This document shows, one piece after another, positions 56,717 through 64,000 of a stretch of 64,000 nt of DNA (its first letter is position 1; the number at the start of each line of letters is the position of its first letter). Origin of the DNA: Flavobacteriaceae bacterium CG2_30_34_30. Its GTDB lineage: Bacteria; Bacteroidota; Bacteroidia; Flavobacteriales; Flavobacteriaceae. The position numbers were made by a program, and so were the translations under genes. The stretch spans positions 39,899-103,898 of the forward strand of contig MNYN01000001.1 of the NCBI GenBank assembly GCA_001873105.1. Direction: 5' to 3'. A model generated the notes under the pieces. The model was not told the DNA's origin. It ran no database searches and saw only the letters and a program-made list of their open reading frames with translations.

Positions 56717-57688
56717 TTATTGTTCAATTTCCTCTTCAACAAAATCGCCTTTTCTTTTTTTCTTTTTTTTGTCTTCTTTGGAATCATTCTTATCGGTTTT
56801 TTCCTCAATGATTTCATCTTTGGCATGCATATCAATTCGATAGGAAGCGCCTATACCAATAAAAAATTTAGATGGTGTGTCCTTAAAATTAATAGCTGCT
56901 AAAGCATCTACTTGAAAATTATTTGTCAATAAATAAGCACCACCAAATCTGAATAACTGATCCGCATAAAAATCGCTTTTTATACCTTGATTTTCAATAA
57001 AAGCCGATGTTTTTGGATTGAAAGCGTGGGTAAGTGTTAATATATACGAGTAGGTAGGAAAATCTGATGAAATTCTATCTGCTATGATATTTGTTACAAA
57101 TACCCAACCCCCTTCAAAATTGTTCTGTGTGGAAACAATAACTTTTGGAGTAATATTAGAATCACCAACAGGTAAAAATGGATTGTCTTTTGTGTCTAGA
57201 TTGACACCTGCAAATACAGAAACAGCAGGAATTAATTCTCGCCATCTAAATTTGTTGTTTGCGTGGTAGCTATATAAATTTGGTTTTTCAACATCTCTTT
57301 TTTTGTAGGGATCGTAAATTAGATATTTTGCACCAAGAGTGTTTGTTTTAAAATTGCTTCTGCTGAATTCATCAGGCACAGGACTCTTATTGTCTAAAAC
57401 CGTTTCTGATAGAAAACTTCCCATAAAGTTTATTTCTAATTGTTCCCACATCAAACCATATCTAATGGCATAATCTATAGTAAATGCATCGGTTTCTGTT
57501 TTTAATAAACGGTGGTCTTCCCATCCTAGTCCCAATCCGGATTCAAATTGTAACACTTTATTTCCCACCGCAAAAGCGCCCTGCGAGGTACCGGGTCTGT
57601 TTGAGTTAATCATTTCTGTATATTGGGCGTTTGCAGGTAAAAGATTCCCTATCAAGATACTGAAAATTACGATTTGTTTCATGTACAT
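56717..57688 (-). CDS. Outer-membrane transporter-like protein
   Basis: This 323-residue protein has a signal peptide (MKQIVIFSILIGNLLPANAQ). A beta-rich outer-membrane domain follows (MINSNRPGTSQGAFAVGNKVLQFESGLGLGWE near 26, in parts: NSNRPGTSQGAF, LQFESGLGLGWE), of the MetA-pathway degradation/transporter (PF13557-like) type, ending FFIGIGASYRID near 280. A highly charged Lys/Glu tail of about 35 residues follows. It is 12 bp ahead of the GNAT gene, so it may export or anchor the same lipid. The substrate is unknown. Confidence 0.72.
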   Translation of the reverse strand: MYMKQIVIFSILIGNLLPANAQYTEMINSNRPGTSQGAFAVGNKVLQFESGLGLGWEDHRLLKTETDAFTIDYAIRYGLMWEQLEINFMGSFLSETVLDNKSPVPDEFSRSNFKTNTLGAKYLIYDPYKKRDVEKPNLYSYHANNKFRWRELIPAVSVFAGVNLDTKDNPFLPVGDSNITPKVIVSTQNNFEGGWVFVTNIIADRISSDFPTYSYILTLTHAFNPKTSAFIENQGIKSDFYADQLFRFGGAYLLTNNFQVDALAAINFKDTPSKFFIGIGASYRIDMHAKDEIIEEKTDKNDSKEDKKKKKRKGDFVEEEIEQ

Positions 57689-57769
57689 AGCATACTGTGT
57701 TTGGTGTAAATATAGCAGATTTTATTATTTTTTTAATACAAGAAATTCCCTTTTCTCTATTGTGTTGCT

Positions 57770-57777
57770 TATTTTTG
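57770..57777 (+). promoter_or_regulatory. Bacteroidota -7 element (TATTTTTG) for the DUF4834-YfhO unit
   Basis: TATTTTTG fits TAnnTTTG, 31 bp before the ATG at 57808. A divergent -7-like TATATTTA (minus strand, 57707-57714) lies upstream of the outer-membrane protein gene. Confidence 0.45.
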
Positions 57778-57807
57778 ATTTTTGTTAAACCTAACAGTCC
57801 TTAAAAA

Positions 57808-58071
57808 ATGACATTTTTAAAAACAGTACTAATAATTTTGCTAGTTTATTTAGGATTAAAGTATTTAATTCGTTTTACTGCTCCTTATTTAATACGTTAT
57901 ATTGCGAAAAAAGCTACTCAAAAAATGGAACAAGCTTTTAATTCGAATTACCAATATCAAAACAATACCAAAACAAATGAAGGCAATGTTAGCATCGATA
58001 AAGTACCCAATAATAAAAGCAAGCGTAATAAAGCCGTTGGTGATTATGTAGATTACGAAGAAATTGATTAA
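57808..58071 (+). CDS. DUF4834 small membrane protein
   Basis: This 87-residue protein has one N-terminal helix (TFLKTVLIILLVYLGLKYL) and then a basic and polar tail ending GDYVDYEEID, the pattern of DUF4834. Function unknown. It is conserved in Flavobacteriia next to yfhO, and here the gene 30 bp downstream is YfhO. Confidence 0.85.
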   Translation: MTFLKTVLIILLVYLGLKYLIRFTAPYLIRYIAKKATQKMEQAFNSNYQYQNNTKTNEGNVSIDKVPNNKSKRNKAVGDYVDYEEID

Positions 58072-58101
58072 TTTTCGCTTTCTTAATTACATCTACCACC
58101 A

Positions 58102-60561
58102 ATGAACCTATCTTTTAAAAAAATACTTCCACATCTTCTTGTTTTAACTTTATTTGTCATTGTAGCTTTGGCATATTTCAGTCCTGTCTTGCAAGGAAAA
58201 CAGATTTTACAAAGCGATATTGTGCAATACATCGGAATGGCTAAACAGCATAACGATTATCGCGCTGAAAACGGTGAAGAAAGTTACTGGACTAATGCCG
58301 CTTTTGGGGGCATGCCCACGTACCAGTTAGGGGCTCATTATCCACATAATTATATAAAAAAACTGGATAGTGTATTGCGATTTTTACCTAGACCTGCAGA
58401 TTATTTATTTCTTTACTTTTTAGGTTTTTATATTTTAATGCTTTCCTTAAAAATCGATTATCGATTAGCACTGCTAGGGTCGTTAGCTTTTGGTTTTTCC
58501 ACCTATCTTATAATTATTTTAGGAGTTGGCCACAATGCAAAAGCCCATGCTATTGCGTATATGCCAATGGTGCTGGCGGGAATATTTCTGGTGTTTCAAA
58601 AGAAGTATGTATTGGGCTTTGTTGTTACTTGTTTTGCGATGGCTTTAGAAATTAGCGCAAACCACTTTCAGATGACGTATTATTTGCTTTTACTTGTTTT
58701 AGTAATTGGTATGGTTTACTTAATAGATGCTTTCCGAAAGAAAATTATAGCAGACTATTTTAAAGGCATTGGCATCTTGCTTATAGCAGTCATGCTTGCT
58801 GTGGGACTGAATGCTACAAATATTTTGGCAACACAAGAATACGCAAACGAATCTACCCGAGGCAAAAGTGAACTTACAATAACACCGGAAGGAACCGCTA
58901 AATCCGATGGCAATGGACTATCCAAAGAATATATTACGGAATATTCCTATGGAATTTTAGAAACCTTCAATTTATTTATTCCTAGGTTTATGGGAGGCGG
59001 TAATGGCGAAGATGTAGGTGTGGATTCAGCCACCTACGATTACTTGATGAAACGTGGTTTGGCTCCCGTTCAAGCTAAAGAGTTTGTTTCTTCGGTCCCT
59101 ACCTATTGGGGGCAACAACCCATTGTTGCAGCACCTGCTTATATAGGTGCCGTGGTTTTGTTTTTAGCTTTTCTAGGATTGTTTTTAATAAAAGGTCGCT
59201 TAAAATGGTGGTTGGTTGCAGGTTCCGTTTTGGCATTAGTTCTTTCTTGGGGCAAAAATTTAGAATTTATCACCAATTTTTTTATTGACTATTTTCCATT
59301 ATATAATAAGTTTAGGGCAGTTTCTTCCATACAGGTGCTGATTGAATTATGCATGCCAATTTTAGCAGTATATGGGCTTTATAAAATAGTTTCAAAAGAT
59401 ATAGAAGAGCAAGAAAAGCAAAAAGCATTAAAATATTCTTTAGGAATATTAGGAGGTCTTGCCTTGCTTTTTATGCTTTTTAAAAATAGTCTTTTCAATT
59501 TTGTGGGAGCTAATGATGGGTATTATATTCAAGCCTATGGACAAGAATTTATGGATGCCATAAAAGAAGACAGAATATCGATATTTTTTAAAGATTCACT
59601 TCGAAGTTTATTATTTGTTTTAGCAGGAGCAGGAATACTTTGGTACTTTTTGAAAAATAAATTAAAACAAACCACAGTTATAACCCTTTTTGTCATTTTA
59701 ATACTTATTGATTTAGTAGGGGTGGACAAACGGTATGTAAATGATGATGATTTTGTAAGTTCTAAAACCATTAATCAACCTTTTCAAGAATCCCTTGCAG
59801 ATACTCAAATATTAAAAGAGGAAGGGCATTTTAGGGTGTATGACCTAAGTGCAAATCCATTTGGAAGTGGTCGTGCCAGTTATTTTCATAATGCTTTAGG
59901 CGGATATCATGCTGCAAAACCAGGGCGTATGCAAGAAATATATGATTTCTATCTCGACAAAGGGGAAATGGAAGTGTTTAATATGCTTAATGTGAAGTAT
60001 ATTATCCAATCCACCGAAGAAGGCGGCTTATTGGCTAATGAAAATCCTTTTGCAAATGGGAATGCTTGGTTTGTAAAGGAAGCAAAAATTGTTGCAAATG
60101 CCGATGCTGAAATCCTTTCCTTAAAAGGAATTGACTCTAAAAACACTGCTATAGTTCATAAAGATTTTGAAGAATTTCTTCCAAAGAAATCGTTTGATAT
60201 AGATTCAACGTCAACTATAAAATTAATCCATGTAACGCCTAATTATCTGTATTACGAAACAGAATCAAAAACACCAGGTTTGGCGGTTTTTTCTGAAATT
60301 TATTATCCACATGGTTGGCAGGCGTTTATTAATGGAAAACCTGTAGTTCATTTTAGAGTAGATTATCTTTTAAGGGCCATGGTTATTCCGGAAGGGTACA
60401 ATAAAATTGAATTTAGGTTTGTCCCAGAAGTTATAAAAAAGGGGAGTACCATTGTGTTGGCAAGTTCCTTTTTGTTTTTACTTCTCCTTTTGGGAAGCAT
60501 ATTCTATGGATTAAAATTTGCCCATAAATCTGAAATGGAAAGAAATACCGACTTAAAATAA
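58102..60561 (+). CDS. YfhO family membrane protein
   Basis: This 819-residue protein has 12 to 14 membrane helices (from about 8) and a C-terminal extracytoplasmic beta domain (about 560-790). FGGMPTYQLGAHYPHNYI near 72 is the family's conserved loop. YfhO proteins resemble GT-C glycosyltransferases and have been linked to polymer glycosylation in Gram-positives. Context with a GT4 enzyme and a flippase suggests a surface polysaccharide role. Confidence 0.88.
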   Translation: MNLSFKKILPHLLVLTLFVIVALAYFSPVLQGKQILQSDIVQYIGMAKQHNDYRAENGEESYWTNAAFGGMPTYQLGAHYPHNYIKKLDSVLRFLPRPADYLFLYFLGFYILMLSLKIDYRLALLGSLAFGFSTYLIIILGVGHNAKAHAIAYMPMVLAGIFLVFQKKYVLGFVVTCFAMALEISANHFQMTYYLLLLVLVIGMVYLIDAFRKKIIADYFKGIGILLIAVMLAVGLNATNILATQEYANESTRGKSELTITPEGTAKSDGNGLSKEYITEYSYGILETFNLFIPRFMGGGNGEDVGVDSATYDYLMKRGLAPVQAKEFVSSVPTYWGQQPIVAAPAYIGAVVLFLAFLGLFLIKGRLKWWLVAGSVLALVLSWGKNLEFITNFFIDYFPLYNKFRAVSSIQVLIELCMPILAVYGLYKIVSKDIEEQEKQKALKYSLGILGGLALLFMLFKNSLFNFVGANDGYYIQAYGQEFMDAIKEDRISIFFKDSLRSLLFVLAGAGILWYFLKNKLKQTTVITLFVILILIDLVGVDKRYVNDDDFVSSKTINQPFQESLADTQILKEEGHFRVYDLSANPFGSGRASYFHNALGGYHAAKPGRMQEIYDFYLDKGEMEVFNMLNVKYIIQSTEEGGLLANENPFANGNAWFVKEAKIVANADAEILSLKGIDSKNTAIVHKDFEEFLPKKSFDIDSTSTIKLIHVTPNYLYYETESKTPGLAVFSEIYYPHGWQAFINGKPVVHFRVDYLLRAMVIPEGYNKIEFRFVPEVIKKGSTIVLASSFLFLLLLLGSIFYGLKFAHKSEMERNTDLK

Positions 60562-60613
60562 TACTTTTTACACTACCATTCCTTCTAAAAAATTGGGATA
60601 CGGATAAAAAAAT

Positions 60614-61897
60614 ATGAAAAAGGTTTTAATCATTACGTATTATTGGCCTCCTGCGGGAGGTCCCGGAGTACAGCGCTGGTTAAAATTTGTAAAATATTTA
60701 CGCAACTTTGATGTAGAACCTGTTGTTTTTGTTCCTGAAAACCCACATTATCCTATGCAGGATGACTCTTTAAAAAATGAAATTCCAAAGGGAATAACGG
60801 TGCTAAAAATACCAATAAAAGAACCCTATTTTTTAGCAAATATCTTTTCAAAAAAGAAAACAAAAGCAATTAGTAGCGGTATAATAAATACAAGAAAACC
60901 ATCAATTTTAGAAAAATTATTTTTGTGGATACGTGGTAATGTTTTTATTCCTGATGCTCGAATTTTATGGGTAAAGCCTTCTGTAGCCTATCTTTCAAAA
61001 TATTTGATATCTGAAAATATAGATACAATTATCACCTCCGGACCTCCACATAGCTTGCATATTATCGGATTGAAATTACAAGAAAAACTACCTATTAAAT
61101 GGATAGCAGATTTTAGAGATCCTTGGACCTCTATAGGCTACCACCGTAAATTAAGACTTACTAATTACGCCAAGAAAAAGCACGAACGTTTGGAAGCAAA
61201 AGTTTTACAGGCGGCAGATGTTATTTTGGTTACAAGTCCTACAACCAAAAAACAATTTGAAATTTTGACCGATAAACCAATAGAAGTAATTACAAATGGC
61301 TTTGATTTTAAAATTGAAACCGAAAAATCTTTAGATGCTAAATTCACCATTTCTCATATTGGTTCTTTATTATCAGAAAGAAATCCCGAATTTTTATGGA
61401 GAATCTTATTTCAGTTGATACAAGAAAATACAGATTTTTCTGAAGATTTTGAATTGCAACTAGCAGGCGTAATCAGCGAAGAGGTCTTAGCAAGTTTGCA
61501 CTTGTTTGGCATGGATAAAAATGTAAGAAATCTTGGGTATATAAGTCATCAAGAGGCACTTTTATTGCTACATAAATCGCAAGTGTTGTTATTGATTGAG
61601 ATTGACAGTATAGAAACGCGCTCTATTATACCCGGAAAATTATTTGAATATATGGCAGCTAATAGACCTATTTTAGCTATTGGACCTAGAGAAAGTGATA
61701 TCGAAAAAATAATAAATGCCACTAAAACGGGTTGTTTTTTTGACTACAATAAAGAAGAAGAATTGAAGGAAACAATATTATTTTGGTATAATACTTACAA
61801 GAATAAAAAATTATTTTTAAACCCGGTAGGAGTAGAGACGTATAGCAGAAAAAATTTAACAGAAAAACTTTCCTTGCTATTAAAGAAGAAAGTATAG
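60614..61897 (+). CDS. Glycosyltransferase family 4-like protein
   Basis: This 427-residue GT-B protein has an N-terminal ITYYWPPAGGPGVQRWLKFVKYL (near 7-29), DFRDPWTSIGYHRK near 175, and a C-terminal nucleotide-sugar region IPGKLFEYMAANRPILAIGP near 345-364. It is cytoplasmic or membrane-associated and transfers a sugar from a nucleotide donor. It lies 52 bp after yfhO and 45 bp before the flippase, suggesting one polysaccharide unit. Confidence 0.9.
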   Translation: MKKVLIITYYWPPAGGPGVQRWLKFVKYLRNFDVEPVVFVPENPHYPMQDDSLKNEIPKGITVLKIPIKEPYFLANIFSKKKTKAISSGIINTRKPSILEKLFLWIRGNVFIPDARILWVKPSVAYLSKYLISENIDTIITSGPPHSLHIIGLKLQEKLPIKWIADFRDPWTSIGYHRKLRLTNYAKKKHERLEAKVLQAADVILVTSPTTKKQFEILTDKPIEVITNGFDFKIETEKSLDAKFTISHIGSLLSERNPEFLWRILFQLIQENTDFSEDFELQLAGVISEEVLASLHLFGMDKNVRNLGYISHQEALLLLHKSQVLLLIEIDSIETRSIIPGKLFEYMAANRPILAIGPRESDIEKIINATKTGCFFDYNKEEELKETILFWYNTYKNKKLFLNPVGVETYSRKNLTEKLSLLLKKKV

Positions 61898-61942
61898 CAA
61901 CATTTGAACCCTAAGAATTTAATAAACATCATAATTTAAGTC

Positions 61943-63397
61943 ATGGGAATTGTAATAAAACAATCCATTCAAAATACGGTTATTACATACATTGGCTTTG
62001 CTATTGGAGCGTTGAACACCCTGTTTTTATACACAAATTTTTTAACAGATGATTATTATGGATTAGTAGGGTTCTTACTTTCCGCAGCAACTATTATGAC
62101 CCCTTTAATGGCTTTTGGAGTACACAATGCCTTGATAAAATTTTATACATCCTTCAAAAGCATACCTGAGCGAGATAATTTTTTAGTTTTAATGCTTTAT
62201 CTTCCATTGCTTTTTATAATTCCAGTAGGTTTTATAGGATATATAGGCTATGATCAAATTGTAAGTTTTCTCTCCAAAGAGAATCCCATTATTGAAAATT
62301 ATGTGTGGACTATCTATCTTATTTCAATTGCCATGGCATATTTTGAGATATTCTATGCCTGGGTTAAAGTGAAAATGCAAAGTGTTTTCGGTAATTTTAT
62401 GCGAGAGGTTTTCCATCGCATAGTTATCACAGCATTACTATTTTTGGTTCACTTTAAAATACTAACGGTGGAACAGTTTGTGTGGTCTTTGGTGGGGGTA
62501 TATTTTGTGAGAGCCGGTATTATGAAATGGTATGCAATTCGTGCTAAATTTCCTAAACTTACTTTTTGGATTCCTAAGAATATTGTTTCTATACTAAAAT
62601 ATTCCTTTTTAATTATAATCGCCGGGTCCATAACGCTAGTCTTATTAGATATTGATAAAGTGATGCTAGGAAAATATATTGCCATTGAAAACGTAGCCTA
62701 TTATAATGTAGCCATATTTATTGCTACAGTAATTGCCGTACCTGCAAGAGCGATGAATCAAATTACCTATCCTTTAACCGCTAAGTTTATCAATGAAAAA
62801 AGATGGATAGAATTAAAGGTTTTATATCAAAAAAGTTCGCTTACCTTGTTTGTTATTTCCGGATTGGTTTTCCTATTGATTGTTTTGAACATTAAAGAGT
62901 TATTTCAAATCCTTCCAGAAGCATATAGCAAAGGCCTATTTGTAGTAATTCTCATCTCCTTTTCCAAACTTTTAGACAATCTTTTAGGCATTAATAATAG
63001 TATTTTATACAATTCAGATTACTACAGATTAACCATTATATTAGGCCTTTTCCTCGCCATATTAACGGTGGTTTTAAATATGGTGTTTATTCCTCTATTG
63101 GGAATTGATGGAGCTGCAATAGCAACAGTTATTTCGCTTTTACTTTATAGCTTGTCTAAAATTATTGTTGTGCAATGGAAATTTAAAATGCACCCTTTTA
63201 CATCCTCCTCCTTTAAAGTTTCTTTGCTTATAACCGTTTTAGCATTTGCCTTTTTTTATTGGGATTTTAATTTTCATCCAATTTGGAATATGATGTTAAA
63301 ATCCTCCTTAATTTGCATTATTTATTTTCTAGTGGTTATAAAGGCTAGCCTTTCTGAGGATATAAACAACTTATTTGTTAAATATTTTCCATTTTAA
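61943..63397 (+). CDS. Oligosaccharide flippase (Wzx-like, MOP superfamily)
   Basis: This 484-residue inner-membrane protein has about 12 to 14 helices. The N-terminal region (QNTVITYIGFAIGALNTLFLY) is typical of polysaccharide flippases, as is the central IDKVMLGKYIAIENVAYYNVA near 234. It would move lipid-linked sugar units to the periplasm. It ends the plus-strand unit. Confidence 0.88.
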   Translation: MGIVIKQSIQNTVITYIGFAIGALNTLFLYTNFLTDDYYGLVGFLLSAATIMTPLMAFGVHNALIKFYTSFKSIPERDNFLVLMLYLPLLFIIPVGFIGYIGYDQIVSFLSKENPIIENYVWTIYLISIAMAYFEIFYAWVKVKMQSVFGNFMREVFHRIVITALLFLVHFKILTVEQFVWSLVGVYFVRAGIMKWYAIRAKFPKLTFWIPKNIVSILKYSFLIIIAGSITLVLLDIDKVMLGKYIAIENVAYYNVAIFIATVIAVPARAMNQITYPLTAKFINEKRWIELKVLYQKSSLTLFVISGLVFLLIVLNIKELFQILPEAYSKGLFVVILISFSKLLDNLLGINNSILYNSDYYRLTIILGLFLAILTVVLNMVFIPLLGIDGAAIATVISLLLYSLSKIIVVQWKFKMHPFTSSSFKVSLLITVLAFAFFYWDFNFHPIWNMMLKSSLICIIYFLVVIKASLSEDINNLFVKYFPF

Positions 63398-63467
63398 AAG
63401 GAAGAAACCCCATCTCGGGCTTTTATGCTTTTGACAGGGCTTCTAACCAACCAAAACTTACCATTAA

Positions 63468-64000
63468 TTATCCTCTGCCTCCTCTTATACTTGATGAATT
63501 ACTATTTCCTCTAGTATTTATTGTCCTTGTGGCGTTGTTATTCTTTGTTTTAGAGGAACTTCTAACTTGATTTGTTTGTCTTGTATTGTTACTGGATGAG
63601 GCATTTCTTTGCGCGGTAACATTTTTATTTACATTTGTGTTTGTTTGAACACTCCTTCGCGCAGTTTCTTTTTTACTTATATTAGTGTTAGCAGGTGCTC
63701 CTCTTTGTGTGCTTTCGTTTCTGCTTACATGTGCACTAGCAGGTGCTCCTCTTTGTGTGCTTGCGTTTCTGCTTACATGTGCACTCGCAGGTGCTCCTCT
63801 TTGTGTGCTTTCGTTTCTGCTTACATTGGCATTAGCAGGTGCTCCTCTTTGTGTGCTTGCGTTTCTGCTTACATTGGCATTAGCAGGTGCTCCTCTTTGT
63901 GTGCTTTCGTTTCTGCTTACATTGGCACTAGCAGGTGCTCCTCTTTGTGTGCTTGCGTTTCTGCTTACATTGGCATTAGCAGGTGCTCCTCTTTTTATGC
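63468..64000 (-). CDS. Partial repeat protein with 16-residue tandem units and RGG-like tail
   Basis: The gene begins beyond the window and ends with TAA at 63468-63470. In the frame used the protein reads six full 16-residue units of the type RGAPANANVSRNASTQ. They alternate between Ala and Glu at position 13 and vary N/S and N/H at positions 6 and 8. Then come a Ser/Thr/Asn-rich stretch (SVQTNTNVNKNVTAQRN) and the tail NSNSSSIRGGRG. It is Gln/Asn/Ser/Thr/Arg-rich, low-complexity and probably disordered. No start is present here, so the N-terminus, signal and family are unknown. Confidence 0.8.
   Translation of the reverse strand, partial: IKRGAPANANVSRNASTQRGAPASANVSRNESTQRGAPANANVSRNASTQRGAPANANVSRNESTQRGAPASAHVSRNASTQRGAPASAHVSRNESTQRGAPANTNISKKETARRSVQTNTNVNKNVTAQRNASSSNNTRQTNQVRSSSKTKNNNATRTINTRGNSNSSSIRGGRG
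63690..63992 (-). repeat. 48-bp tandem repeats within the partial coding frame
   Basis: About 6.3 copies of a 48-bp unit containing AGGTGCTCCTCTTTGTGTGC (plus strand) run to the window edge. Because 48 is divisible by 3, copy number can change without breaking the frame. Units alternate GCTTTCG and GCTTGCG, so a 96-bp dimer is the higher-order repeat. Confidence 0.92.

Noticed and set aside
63398..63467. Terminator after the flippase gene
   Set aside because: Only a weak CCC/GGG pairing is present, with too short a stem to call.
63690..63992. CRISPR-like array
   Set aside because: Units abut without unique spacers, the period is 48 bp (divisible by 3) and an open frame runs through all of them, so they are coding tandem repeats.

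Overview
The window is a stretch of an AT-rich Bacteroidota chromosome, most likely a (probably marine) member of the Flavobacteriaceae. Evidence for this: type IX secretion (T9SS) C-terminal sorting domains, promoters of the TAnnTTTG type, CcsBA-type cytochrome c maturation, a 7TM-DISM/LuxR regulator, DUF4834/YfhO surface genes, few Shine-Dalgarno sequences, and a cysteate-lipid (capnine-type) gene neighbourhood. No rRNA, tRNA, insertion sequence or CRISPR array was seen.

Layout. 1-2.8 kb: the 3' end of aconitase, then a LemA/DUF2207 pair. 2.9-25.8 kb: a large, almost entirely minus-strand beta-glucan utilisation locus. It holds a LacI regulator, two T9SS-secreted probable glycan-binding proteins, a one-piece membrane sensor/transcription factor (beta-propeller, Y_Y_Y, TM, LuxR-type HTH), two cytoplasmic GH17 enzymes, an MFS transporter fused to a third cytoplasmic-type GH17, a GH30 lipoprotein, a GH17 lipoprotein, a 1,156-residue glycan phosphorylase (GH149-like), a GH16 laminarinase lipoprotein, a multidomain surface lipoprotein, and a 1,041-residue protein joining a clan GH-A glycosidase to what looks like an outer-membrane beta-barrel. 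26.5-28.7 kb: catalase-peroxidase katG. 28.8-37.5 kb: a long minus-strand operon-like run (DUF2520, KdsC-like phosphatase, UbiA prenyltransferase, Maf, lipoprotein, MscS channel, PIG-L deacetylase, a 36-residue membrane protein, Na+/solute symporter). 37.7-50.7 kb: ccsBA, a menorin/FAM151-like protein, a 7TM-DISM regulator, fumC, a 56-residue membrane protein, a TonB-dependent receptor, an ArsC-like protein, prfB with its programmed +1 frameshift, threonine aldolase, and YbaB. 50.8-57.7 kb: an S9 peptidase, then cysteate-synthase-like and acyl-transferase-like PLP enzymes beside a YghO/bCerS-like GNAT protein and an outer-membrane protein. 57.8-63.4 kb: DUF4834, YfhO, a glycosyltransferase and a Wzx-like flippase. 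63.47 kb to the end: a partial gene encoding 16-residue (48 bp) tandem repeats.

How the main system could work (inference). The surface lipoproteins and T9SS proteins capture a beta-1,3-glucan with beta-1,6 branches, such as laminarin. GH16, GH17 and GH30 lipoproteins cut it, and the GH/barrel fusion may let products through the outer membrane. The MFS-GH17 fusion imports oligosaccharides and passes them to cytoplasmic GH17 enzymes and the phosphorylase, which saves energy as glucose-1-phosphate. There is no SusC/SusD pair in the locus. A shared tandem 11-bp motif upstream of both ends of the locus is a candidate operator for its regulator.
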